Part shown: one piece after another, positions 8,562 to 17,200 of the stretch
Layout of the letters: each line of letters opens with the position of its first letter
How positions within the stretch are numbered: position 1 is the first letter of the stretch
Assembly (NCBI RefSeq): GCF_009604405.1
Contig: NZ_WEGK01000021.1
Location: 53,425-117,424 of the forward strand
Direction: 5' to 3'
Source: Nocardia macrotermitis
Lineage (GTDB): Bacteria > Actinomycetota > Actinomycetes > Mycobacteriales > Mycobacteriaceae
Length of the DNA stretch: 64,000 bases
The notes under the pieces: model-generated
Database searches by the model: none
What the model was told of the DNA's origin: nothing
The model's input: the letters and a program-made list of their open reading frames with translations, nothing else
Translations under genes and position numbers: made by a program

Positions 8562-10088
8562 ATGTACCCGGGTGCCCATGCCGCACAGTTTCCCGACAAA
8601 CCCGCCGTCATCGTCGCGGGTGGTACCGATGTGGTGACCTACCGGGAGCTGGAGGAACGCTCCGCGCGGCTGGCGCGATACCTGCACGAGCGCGGGCTGC
8701 GGCGCGGCGATCATCTCGCCCTGCTCACCGACAACGACCCCACCACGTTCGAAGTCTATTGGGCCGCAATGCGATCCGGGTTGTACTTCACCGCGGTCAA
8801 CAATCATCTGTCCCCGGCGGAGATCGCGTACATCGTGAACGACTGCGGCGCGAAGGCGCTCGTCGTCTCGGCGCGGCTGGCCGAGTCGGCCGCGAAGATC
8901 GTCGCCGACACCCCGGCGGTGCAGATCCGGCTGGCCTATCGCGGGCCGGTCGAGGGGTACGACTCGTACGAGGACGCGCTCGCCGCCGCCTCGCCCGAAC
9001 CACTCGCCGAACAACCCGCGGGCATGGACATGCTCTACTCCTCGGGCACCACCGGCCGCCCCAAGGGCATCAAACCGCCGCTGCCCGATCACGGGGTCGA
9101 CCAACCGACCACGATCACCCAGCTCTTCGCGCCGATGTACGGCTTCGACAGTGCGACCGTCTACCTGTCGCCCGCGCCCATCTATCACGCCGCACCGCTG
9201 CGATTCTGCGCCACCATCCAGGCGCTCGGCGGCACCGTGGTGATCATGGAGAAGTTCGACGCCGAGCAGGCCCTCGCCGCGATCGAACGGCACCGCGTGA
9301 CGCACAGCCAGTGGGTGCCGACCATGTTCGTGCGCATGCTCAAACTCGACGACGCGATCCGCTCGAAGTACGACGTGTCCAGCCTGCAGGTCGCCATCCA
9401 TGCCGCGGCCCCGTGCCCGGTCGAGGTGAAGCAGGCGATGATCGAGTGGTGGGGCCCGGTCCTGTACGAGTACTACGCGGCGACCGAGAGCATCGGCGTC
9501 ACACTCATCGATAGCGAACAATGGCTGGAGCGGCCGGGTTCGGTCGGCAAATCGGCCCTGGGCATCGTCCACATCTGCGGCGAGGACGGCAACGATCTGG
9601 CCACCGGTGAGGTCGGCACCATCTACTTCGAACGCGACGAGATGCCGTTCGCCTATCACAACGATCCGGCCAAGACCACCGACGCGACGCACCCGCGACA
9701 CCCGGCCTGGTCGACCACCGGCGATATCGGCTACCTCGACGACGAGGGTTTCCTGTTCCTCACCGACCGCAAGGCGTTCATGATCATCTCCGGCGGGGTG
9801 AACATCTACCCGCAGGAGATCGAGGACGCACTCGCGTTGCACCCCAAGGTATTCGACTCCGCGGTGATCGGAATCCCGGACGCCGAGATGGGTGAATCGG
9901 TGCGGGCCGTGGTGCAACCGGCTCCCGGCGTCACCGCCTCCCCCGAACTCGCCGAGGAGTTGCGCGGCTTCCTGCGCGAACGCATCGCGCACTACAAGGT
10001 GCCGCGCGGGGTGGACTTCGTGGACGAACTCCCCCGCACCCCCACCGGCAAACTGGTCAAGCGGAAGTTGCAGGACCGCTACCGGTAA
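8562..10088 (+). CDS. Acyl-CoA synthetase (FadD4-like AMP-binding ligase)
   Basis: A 508-residue acyl/aryl-CoA ligase of the ANL superfamily that adenylates a carboxylic acid and transfers it to CoA. The P-loop is MLYSSGTTGRPKG, the adenine-binding motif is YYAATE, the hinge is DRKAFMIISGGVNIYP, and the catalytic lysine is in PTGKLVKRK. An insertion between P-loop and next helix (PLPDHGVDQPTTITQL) is typical of actinobacterial FadD4-like ligases. ATG 8562 is preceded by AGGAGG four bases away. The 3' end overlaps the convergent WYL gene by 32 nt. Substrate unknown; fatty or steroid-derived acids are plausible. Confidence 0.9.
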   Translation: MYPGAHAAQFPDKPAVIVAGGTDVVTYRELEERSARLARYLHERGLRRGDHLALLTDNDPTTFEVYWAAMRSGLYFTAVNNHLSPAEIAYIVNDCGAKALVVSARLAESAAKIVADTPAVQIRLAYRGPVEGYDSYEDALAAASPEPLAEQPAGMDMLYSSGTTGRPKGIKPPLPDHGVDQPTTITQLFAPMYGFDSATVYLSPAPIYHAAPLRFCATIQALGGTVVIMEKFDAEQALAAIERHRVTHSQWVPTMFVRMLKLDDAIRSKYDVSSLQVAIHAAAPCPVEVKQAMIEWWGPVLYEYYAATESIGVTLIDSEQWLERPGSVGKSALGIVHICGEDGNDLATGEVGTIYFERDEMPFAYHNDPAKTTDATHPRHPAWSTTGDIGYLDDEGFLFLTDRKAFMIISGGVNIYPQEIEDALALHPKVFDSAVIGIPDAEMGESVRAVVQPAPGVTASPELAEELRGFLRERIAHYKVPRGVDFVDELPRTPTGKLVKRKLQDRYR

Positions 10089-11082
10089 CCCGCGGCGCGT
10101 CGAGAGATCCGGACTCCGGGTCGAGCATCGCCGCCCGATGGAACCGATCGGCCCAATTCCGTAGCTGCGCAACGAGTTCCGGAGGCTGCACGATCCGGAA
10201 CTCGGCCTCGACCACTCCCAGCGCCATGGTCGGCCAGTCCAGCGAATCGGCGGTCATCCACACCCGGCAGTGACCGGAATCGATCTCCTCGATCGTGCAC
10301 CAGCGGCCGATCCGTTCGCGGACCGTCGCAGCGGGGGCGTCGACCAGCACCTCGACCCGATGCAATCCGGGCAGGTTGTCCATGCCGGAGCGGACGAATT
10401 CGGCGGCGTCGGCGGCGGGCAGTTCGCGGGGCAGGAACCGCGATCCGTCGGTGTGCGGATCGGTGAGCCGGTCCAGCCGGAAACTGCGCCAGTCGTGGCG
10501 GATCAGGTCGTAGGCCACCAGATACCAGCGTCGGCCCAGCGAAACCATCCGATGCGGTTCGACGTGCCGATCGGTGCGGCGGCCATCGGCGGCGGTGTAG
10601 CCGAAGCGGATCCGTTCGGTATCGCGGCAGGCCAGCGCGATCGTGGTGAGCACGCCGGTGTCGACGGCGGGACCGGGCTGGCCGCCCCAGCCGCCCGCGA
10701 TCGTCATCGCCCGCACCGCCTCCACCCGGCGACGCAGCCGCGGCGGCAGCACCTGCACCAGTTTGGCCAGCGCGCGCACCGACGCCTCCGCCACACCGGG
10801 CGCGGTCGTGGCCGTGGCGGCCTGGAGGCCGACCACCAGGGCGACCGCCTCCTCGTCGTCGACCATCAGCGGTGGTAGCGCGGCACCGGCGGCGAGTTGA
10901 TAACCGCCCTCGACGCCGCGACGCGCCTCCACCGGATATCCCAGCGCCCGCAACCGGTCGACGTCGCGGCGCAGCGTTCGCGCCGAAACGTCCAGTCGCT
11001 CGGCCAGTTCCATGCCGGGCCAGTACTTGTGCGTCTGCAACAGGGACAGCAGGCGGAGCGTCCGCGTGCTCGTATTCGCCAT
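10057..11082 (-). CDS. WYL-domain transcriptional regulator (YafY/DeoR-like)
   Basis: The 341-residue protein has an N-terminal winged helix (residues 1-60; ELAERLDVSARTLRRDVDRL is the recognition helix), a linker domain, a WYL domain around residues 150-215 (GRRWYLVAYDLIRHDWRSFRLDRL) and a C-terminal WCX-type extension (residues about 240-325). Members sense ligands through the WYL fold and often sit next to the gene they control. Here it is divergent from the DinB-like gene with 98 nt between them, the usual arrangement for such regulator-DinB pairs. Confidence 0.9.
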   Translation of the reverse strand: MANTSTRTLRLLSLLQTHKYWPGMELAERLDVSARTLRRDVDRLRALGYPVEARRGVEGGYQLAAGAALPPLMVDDEEAVALVVGLQAATATTAPGVAEASVRALAKLVQVLPPRLRRRVEAVRAMTIAGGWGGQPGPAVDTGVLTTIALACRDTERIRFGYTAADGRRTDRHVEPHRMVSLGRRWYLVAYDLIRHDWRSFRLDRLTDPHTDGSRFLPRELPAADAAEFVRSGMDNLPGLHRVEVLVDAPAATVRERIGRWCTIEEIDSGHCRVWMTADSLDWPTMALGVVEAEFRIVQPPELVAQLRNWADRFHRAAMLDPESGSLDAPRVTGSGPATSA

Positions 11083-11180
11083 ATTTCGATTATCGCTCGC
11101 ATTGAGGTCAGAAACTGGCCGCTATGGGTCATAACGTAGTCCTCGAAGCAGCCCACACCGATCGAACGAAGGATGAGAAG

Positions 11181-11723
11181 ATGACCGACACCGCCACCCA
11201 CGCCGACGCGACCACCCTCACCGGCGAGCGCGCCGACCTGCTCGCCGAACTCGCGAAGGCCCGGCACTTCCTGCGCTTCACCGTGCGCGATCTGACCGAC
11301 GAGCAGCTCGGGCTGCGGCCGACGCCCAGCGAGCTGTGCCTGGGCGGGCTGATCAAGCACGTCGCCTCGGCGGAGCGGAACTGGGCCAATTTCATCCTGG
11401 ACGGCAAGTCCCGGATGAAGAACTTCGACGATATGACCGAGGAGGATTTCACCGTGCGCACCGACGAGTTCCGGATGCTGCCCGGCGACACCCTGGCCTC
11501 GATCCTGGCCGACTACGACGCGGTGTCCGCGCGCACCACCGAAATCCTCACCAGCACACCCGATCTCAATGCCACCATCGAGCTGCCCGACGCGCCGTGG
11601 TTCACCGATACGCACTGGTCGATCCGGCAGGTGCTGCTGCACATCATCGCCGAGACCGCCCAGCACTCCGGTCACGCCGACATCATTCGCGAGGCCATCG
11701 ATGGCGCCAAGACCATGGGCTGA
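11181..11723 (+). CDS. DinB-like (DUF664) protein
   Basis: The 180-residue product matches the DinB/DUF664 four-helix bundle: RADLLAELAKARHFLRFTV at the start, a GGLIKHVASAERNWANF helix with the first metal-binding His, and WSIRQVLLHIIAETAQHSGH carrying the other two histidines of the three-His site. In actinobacteria this fold overlaps with mycothiol-dependent enzymes and stress proteins, but the reaction is not assigned. The start ATG 11181 follows GGATGAGAAG; the frame opens earlier at 11124. Divergent from the WYL regulator. Confidence 0.85.
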   Translation: MTDTATHADATTLTGERADLLAELAKARHFLRFTVRDLTDEQLGLRPTPSELCLGGLIKHVASAERNWANFILDGKSRMKNFDDMTEEDFTVRTDEFRMLPGDTLASILADYDAVSARTTEILTSTPDLNATIELPDAPWFTDTHWSIRQVLLHIIAETAQHSGHADIIREAIDGAKTMG

Positions 11724-11748
11724 CGTGCGGTAACCCAGGTCACAGAAA

Positions 11749-11780
11749 TTGCACTTTCTGAAATTTTGCAGTTTGTGCTA
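11749..11780. promoter_or_regulatory. 32-bp imperfect palindrome, probable autoregulatory operator
   Basis: The dyad has arms GCAC-N3-CTG-N-AA and TT-N-CAG-N3-GTGC, ending 11 nt before the TetR start codon. It lies in an unusually AT-rich patch, so it overlaps the probable promoter. A TetR dimer binding here would control its own gene and the exporter behind it. Confidence 0.6.
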
Positions 11781-11790
11781 CTTTCTGGTC

Positions 11791-12435
11791 ATGTCCCTGT
11801 TCGAACACGAGGCACCGGCCGCCGGGCTGCGGGAGCAGAAGAAACAGCAGACCCGGCTGGACCTGTGCCGGGCCGCGCGGCGGCTGGTGCTCGAGCGGGG
11901 ATTCGACGCGACGACGGTCGAGGATGTCGCCAAGGCCGTCGGAGTGTCGCCGCGGACGTTCTTCAACTATTACGAAACCAAGTTGGATGCCGTGGTGGGC
12001 CCGGTCGGCGAGGTCGGAACACCCGACGCGCGAACGCGATTCGTCGCGGGCGGGCCGACCGGGGTGCTGATCGAGGATCTGGCCGAGCTGTACGCGGCCG
12101 GATTCGGCACCGACAGCGAAGTGCTGGAGGATATTTCGCAGATCAGCGAGATCGTCCGGTCCGAACCGCGGGTGCTCGCCAGATTCATGGCCTCGGGCGT
12201 CCAACACGAGAGCGCCGTCGCCGAACTGCTGTCCGCACGGACCGGGGACGATCTCGCACCCGAATTCGCCTCGCTCGCAGCGTCATTGATGTCGATGCTG
12301 TCCATGCGCGCGGCCATGGCCCTCGGCCGGGATCCGGACCGGTCACTGATCGCAGCCCTGCACGACAACTGCGCGATGGCCGCCCGGCTGTTCGCGCCCA
12401 CCGCCGCGCCCACCGATGACAGGAGACGGGGATGA
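11791..12435 (+). CDS. TetR-family regulator of the downstream exporter
   Basis: A 214-residue TetR protein. The N-terminal DNA-binding domain is clear: RAARRLVLERGFDATTVEDV then VGVSPRTFFNYYETK, the recognition helix with the FFNYF-like signature. The rest is a helical ligand domain without recognisable specificity. I chose ATG 11791; the frame also opens at TTG 11749, but that region is a palindrome and codes an unlikely peptide. The stop overlaps the MFS start as ATGA, so the two are translationally coupled. Drug-responsive repression of its own operon is inference. Confidence 0.9.
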   Translation: MSLFEHEAPAAGLREQKKQQTRLDLCRAARRLVLERGFDATTVEDVAKAVGVSPRTFFNYYETKLDAVVGPVGEVGTPDARTRFVAGGPTGVLIEDLAELYAAGFGTDSEVLEDISQISEIVRSEPRVLARFMASGVQHESAVAELLSARTGDDLAPEFASLAASLMSMLSMRAAMALGRDPDRSLIAALHDNCAMAARLFAPTAAPTDDRRRG

Positions 12436-14036
12436 CCACGACCGCCCAGCCGCCACCACCGATCGTCTTGACCCAGAAACGAATCTGGCTGATCTTCTCC
12501 GCGCTGATCGCGGGCATGTTCCTGGCCGGACTGGACCAGACGATCGTGGGCACGGCGATGCCCACGATCGTCGGGCATCTCGGCGGGGTCCAGTACATGG
12601 CCTGGACCGCGACGTCCTATCTGCTCGCCACCACCATCGTGATGCCGATCTACGGCAAGTTCGGCGACATGTTCGGGCGGCGGTGGCTGTTCCTGTTCGC
12701 GATCGCGGTGTTCACCGCGGCCTCGATCGGGGCGGCGATGTCCACGGGCTTCTGGGAATTCGTCGTATTCCGCGGGTTGCAGGGCGTGGGCGGCGGCGGT
12801 CTGATGATCCTGGCGCAGGCCATCATCGCCGATGTGGTGCCCGCGAAGGATCGCGGTAAGTACATGGCCCCGATGGGTGCGATCTTCGGCATCACCTCGG
12901 TGGCCGGACCGCTGCTGGGCGGTCTGTTCGCCGATCATCTGGGCTGGCAGTGGTGCTTCTGGCTGAACGTGCCGATCGGGTTGGCGGCGTTGGTGATCGC
13001 CGCGCGGTACCTGTCGATTCCGAGCCGTCGGCCCGAGACCCGGCCGGATTACCTCGGCGCGGTGCTGATGTCGTCCGCGACCGCGCTGCTGATCCTGATC
13101 ACCGATTGGGGCGGCAAGCAGTACGCGTGGGGTTCGGCGACGATTCTGGCGATGATCGCGGCGCTGGTCGTCGTGGTCGGGGTGTTCGTGGTCGTGGAGT
13201 CACGGGCGCAGGAACCGATGTTGCCGCTGTGGCTGTTCCGGAACCGGACCTTCGTGCTGACCTCCGCGATCGGGCTGATCGTCGGTCTGACCATGTTCGC
13301 GGCGCTGGCGTTCATCCCGACGTACCTCCAGATGGCGACCGGTGTTTCGGCGTCGATCTCCGGGCTGCTGCTGATCCCGATGATGGTCGGCATGATGCTG
13401 ACGCTGATCTCCTCGATGGGCGTGATCACCAAAACCGGTCGCTACCGGGTCTTTCCGCCGATCGGCGCGCTGCTGATGATCGCGGGCATGCTGTGGTTGA
13501 CCCAGCTCACCGCACAGACCTCGATGTGGGTGGTCGGGGCGCAGCTGTTCGTCATCGGGGCCGGGCTCGGCCTGATCATGCAGATCATCGTGCTGGTGGT
13601 GCAGAATGCCGTGGAGCCCGGCCAGATCGGCACCGCGACCAGCGCCAACAACTACTTCCGGGAGATGGGCGGCGCGATCGGCGTGGCGATCTTCGGGTCG
13701 ATCTTCACCACCCGGCTGACCTCCGGGCTGACCGAGGCGTTCACCTCCCACATGCAGGAGGTGGCCGGGTCGCATCTGAATCCGGGGAATCTGGTGCCCT
13801 CGGTGGTCAAGAATCTGCCCGCCGAGTTGCACGACGCGATCGTCGGAGCGTATGTGCACGCGCTGGTTCCGGGGTTCTGGTACATCATTCCCGGTGCGGT
13901 GCTGGCGTTCGTGCTGGCGTTGTTCATCCCGCACATGGAGTTGTCCGATGAGGCCGGGATGGTGGCGCGGGGTGAGGCGGTGCTGGAGGAGGATGCCGAG
14001 CCTCGGGAGGATCCGAAGCTCGTCACCGAGCACTGA
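12432..14036 (+). CDS. MFS drug transporter, DHA2 (14-helix) type
   Basis: The 534-residue protein has 14 hydrophobic segments. Motif D1 follows helix 1 (AGLDQTIVGTAMPTI), motif A is YGKFGDMFGRRWLF, and motif C-like ITSVAGPLLGG lies in helix 5, all marking a proton-coupled antiporter of the EmrB/QacA group. The last helix is followed by a charged tail (EEDAEPREDPK). It is encoded in an operon with the TetR gene, start and stop overlapping by 4 nt. A strong hairpin terminator lies 24 nt downstream. The exported compound is unknown. Confidence 0.92.
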   Translation: MTTTAQPPPPIVLTQKRIWLIFSALIAGMFLAGLDQTIVGTAMPTIVGHLGGVQYMAWTATSYLLATTIVMPIYGKFGDMFGRRWLFLFAIAVFTAASIGAAMSTGFWEFVVFRGLQGVGGGGLMILAQAIIADVVPAKDRGKYMAPMGAIFGITSVAGPLLGGLFADHLGWQWCFWLNVPIGLAALVIAARYLSIPSRRPETRPDYLGAVLMSSATALLILITDWGGKQYAWGSATILAMIAALVVVVGVFVVVESRAQEPMLPLWLFRNRTFVLTSAIGLIVGLTMFAALAFIPTYLQMATGVSASISGLLLIPMMVGMMLTLISSMGVITKTGRYRVFPPIGALLMIAGMLWLTQLTAQTSMWVVGAQLFVIGAGLGLIMQIIVLVVQNAVEPGQIGTATSANNYFREMGGAIGVAIFGSIFTTRLTSGLTEAFTSHMQEVAGSHLNPGNLVPSVVKNLPAELHDAIVGAYVHALVPGFWYIIPGAVLAFVLALFIPHMELSDEAGMVARGEAVLEEDAEPREDPKLVTEH

Positions 14037-14059
14037 GTGCAGCGGTAGTCGACACACAG

Positions 14060-14097
14060 CGCCGGTATCCGGGGTCATCCGGGTACCGGCGTTGTTG
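14060..14097 (+). terminator. Rho-independent-like terminator after the MFS gene
   Basis: Stem CGCCGGTA/TACCGGCG, extended inward by TCCGG/CCGG around a short loop, spans 14060-14091 and is followed by TTGTTGTTA. This is a good intrinsic terminator shape for a GC-rich genome. Confidence 0.7.
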
Positions 14098-14145
14098 TTA
14101 TCGGTCCAGGATTTGTTGCGGGACAGGTCTTCTCAGTACACAAAG

Positions 14146-14177
14146 CGGGGTGACACCATTTCAGTGGTGTCACCCCG
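14146..14177. terminator. Second hairpin between convergent genes
   Basis: A perfect 13-bp stem (CGGGGTGACACCA and its complement) closes a TTTCAG loop. It is flanked by CAAAG on the left and TTTGC on the right, so it can serve either strand. It lies 66 nt past the stop of the giant minus-strand gene. Confidence 0.7.
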
Positions 14178-14242
14178 TTTGCTCGTGATCATCCTCGCCG
14201 GTTGTCCGTTGCCTCTCGGTTCAGGGCCGGCAGATCACATGG

Positions 14243-17200
14243 TCAGAACTCCATGAGATCCGTTGCGAGACTGGTCAACTCGCTCTTGTACGTCGAGATG
14301 ATCCCCGCCAACTGCTCGGACTGCGACTCCTGCGTCTTGATGATCGTCTCCAACACCATCACCTTGCGCTGCAACTTCGCGATCAACCGAGCCTGATCAT
14401 CGATCTTCGCCGCCTGATCATGAATGATCACCGCCGCACCATCACCGGCGCCATTCCCCTCCGACAGCGGCTCGACCTCACCAACCGTCTCCCCCTCGAA
14501 CACTTCCTCGTGCTCCACCAACGCAATAGCCGCCACAGGCTTGCCCTCGGCCGCGGTAACCTCCTCGGCCACAGGCACTTCCGCAGCCTCGGGCGCTCCG
14601 GCCACCTCCGAATCCTCACCCGCAGAAGCAGCCACCCCTCCGGCCACCGCAACCGCACCCACCGCTGCAACGGCACCAACCGCAGCAAGAGCCGTGCCCG
14701 CACCGGCCGTGCCGTCCCCGGAGTCCTTCGTGACTTCCACGTCCGACTCGGCTTCCACGTCCGACTCGGCTTCCACGTCCGACTCGGCTTCCACGTCCGA
14801 CTCGGCTTCCACGTCCGACTCGGCATCGGCGGTTGCCTTCGCCTCGTCCTCGACCGCTGTATCCGGCTCTGCGGCTTCGTCTTCCGCTGCGATCTCTTCG
14901 CCGGTGACGGACACTGCCTCGGAACTGTCGTCGATGTCGGCAGCCGATTCCGTCTCCGAGACCTCGGAGTCCACGGCAACTTCGCCTGTGTCCTCCGCCT
15001 CGTCGTCGGCAGCAGCTACGGCCTCGGGGGCGACCGCTGCGACCAGCGCAACAGGTGAAACCTCTTCCGCTGCTACAGCTTCGGACACATCCTCATCCTC
15101 GTCACTACCAGCACCTTCCGCATCGGCCACCGCATCTTCATCGGCGATGGCTTCCACGTTCATCACCACCGACTCAGCGGCGACGTCCTCAGCCGATTCG
15201 CCTTCGGTCTCCGACCGATCCTCGCCGACCACCTCGGCAGCGACCGCCTCCACGTCACCAGTTGATGCGTCTTCCGACTCCGAACTTTCCTCCGCCGCAA
15301 CGGTTTCAGCTACATCCGAATCGACCGATTCCGTCTGCTCCGCTTCGTCAGCCACACCCGCCTCGCGAACCTCGACCGCATCTCCGGCACTCTCATCAAC
15401 CTCGGCAGCCGACTCTGCCTCGGACACAACGTCCTCGGCTTCGGTCACCGCGACGGCGGCCTCATCGTCAATCGCAGCTGCCGGCTCATCAACACTCTCG
15501 CCAACCGTCTCGGCATCTACCGAAACGTCATCACCTGCACCGTCGACCTCGGCGGCAGTCTCATCCTCAGTATCGTCGTCAGCGACCGATTCCGCCTCAC
15601 CGTCAGCGACATCCGCTGTGTCAGAAGCAATCTCACCCTCGGAAACCGCAACTGCCGCTTCGTCAGTCGCGGCAGCCGACTCTGCCTCGGACACCTCATC
15701 CACCGCAGCGACATCCTCGGTACCAGAGACAACCTCGGCCCCGACAGCCACCAACGCCACAACCTCGACGCCCTCTTCAGTGTCTCCAGCCGACTCAACT
15801 GCGGAGTCGTCAGCAGACTCCGAAGCATCCTCGTTCTCGTCGGCGGTCTCAGCACCAGCGTCGACAGCGACATCCGCCGCTACGACCGCATCCTCACCCT
15901 CGGCAGCCGTCTCCGATACATCCTCCGCACCCGCTCCGACCTCGACAGCAGACTCTGCTTCCGAGGACTCGACAACGGAATCCGCTTCCACATCCTCAGC
16001 GCCCGAAGCAATCTCGCCTTCGGGAACCACTACCGCCACGTCCTCGACGCCTTCGTCAACCGCAACGACCGACTCGGCTTCCGACACCTCGTCCGCAGAC
16101 TCAGCGTCCTCGGCAGCAACCGCGCCCTCGACATCCCCTTCGGACTCCACTTCGGAGACCTCGTCCGCGACCGCACTCTCCGAGCCGTCATCGGCAACGA
16201 CATCCTCTGCCACAACCTCAGCACCCGAAGCGGTCTCGCCCTCGGCTACTATTGCCGCCGCAGCCTCAACCTCAACTGCCGACGCGGAATCCGCACCTTC
16301 GCCCTCGGCCGCCTCGGTCTCGATAACCTCAGCCGCCCCGGCAACGTCCTCGCTCTCAACAGTTACCGCTGCCTCGATCTCGACGCTATCCTCGGCGTCC
16401 TTTTCGGACCCCACTTCCGCGATCTCATCCGCAGCTACGGTCTCCGACCCGTCATCGGCGGCGACATCATCTGCCACAACCTCAGCACCCGAAGCGGTCT
16501 CGCCCTCGGCTACTACCACCGCCGCAGCCTCGGCCTCATCGTCTGACTCGACAGCTGCCGCGGATTCCGCACCTTCGTCCTCGGCGGCCTCGCTCTCAGT
16601 CTCGACAGCCTCACCCGCCTCGGCAACGTCCTCGCTCTCAGCAGTCACCACCGCCTCGATCTCGACGCCGTCCTCGGCCTCAAAGTCGGAAACCCCGGCT
16701 TCGGTGTCGACAGCGGATTCCTCAGTGCCGGTGGCAATCTCGCCATCAGCAGTTACTGCGGCAGTCTCGGCAACATCTTGATCATCGACCGCCAGCTCGG
16801 ATTCATCCGCACTCGCGATGTCCTCGACGTCGGCAGTGTCCTCGGTCTCGACAACCGCCGCTGCCACATCCGCACCGGCGTCAACGACCGTTCCGGACTT
16901 CGAAGCATCCTCTGCTGCAACAGCTTCCGCTTCGTCATCGTCAGCTGCGACGACCTCAGTGCCCGCGGCGGTCTCGCCCTCGGCAACCGCCGCCGTATCG
17001 GCATCGGCATCGGCGACAGCTTCGGTCTCAGCGATGTCCTCACCCTCACCGCTCACCGCCGCCGCGATCTCTGCATCGGCCACCGACTCGGCTTCGGTCT
17101 CGCCAGCAGCCTCGGTCTCGGCGATGTCCTCACCGCTCACCGCCGCCGCAACCTCTGCATCAGCCACCGACTCGGCTTCGGTCGCGGCCGCAGCGCCTTC

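Noticed and set aside
8550..10172. 540-codon minus-strand frame opposite the acyl-CoA ligase
   Set aside because: The plus-strand frame has every ANL ligase motif; the minus frame has none.
14735..14824. Tandem repeats as a CRISPR array
   Set aside because: The units touch each other with no spacers and are in frame with coding sequence.
14424..16781. 785-codon Ser/Thr/Ala-rich open frame on the plus strand
   Set aside because: It is a shadow of the same repeat region in another frame, with no ribosome site and no domain.
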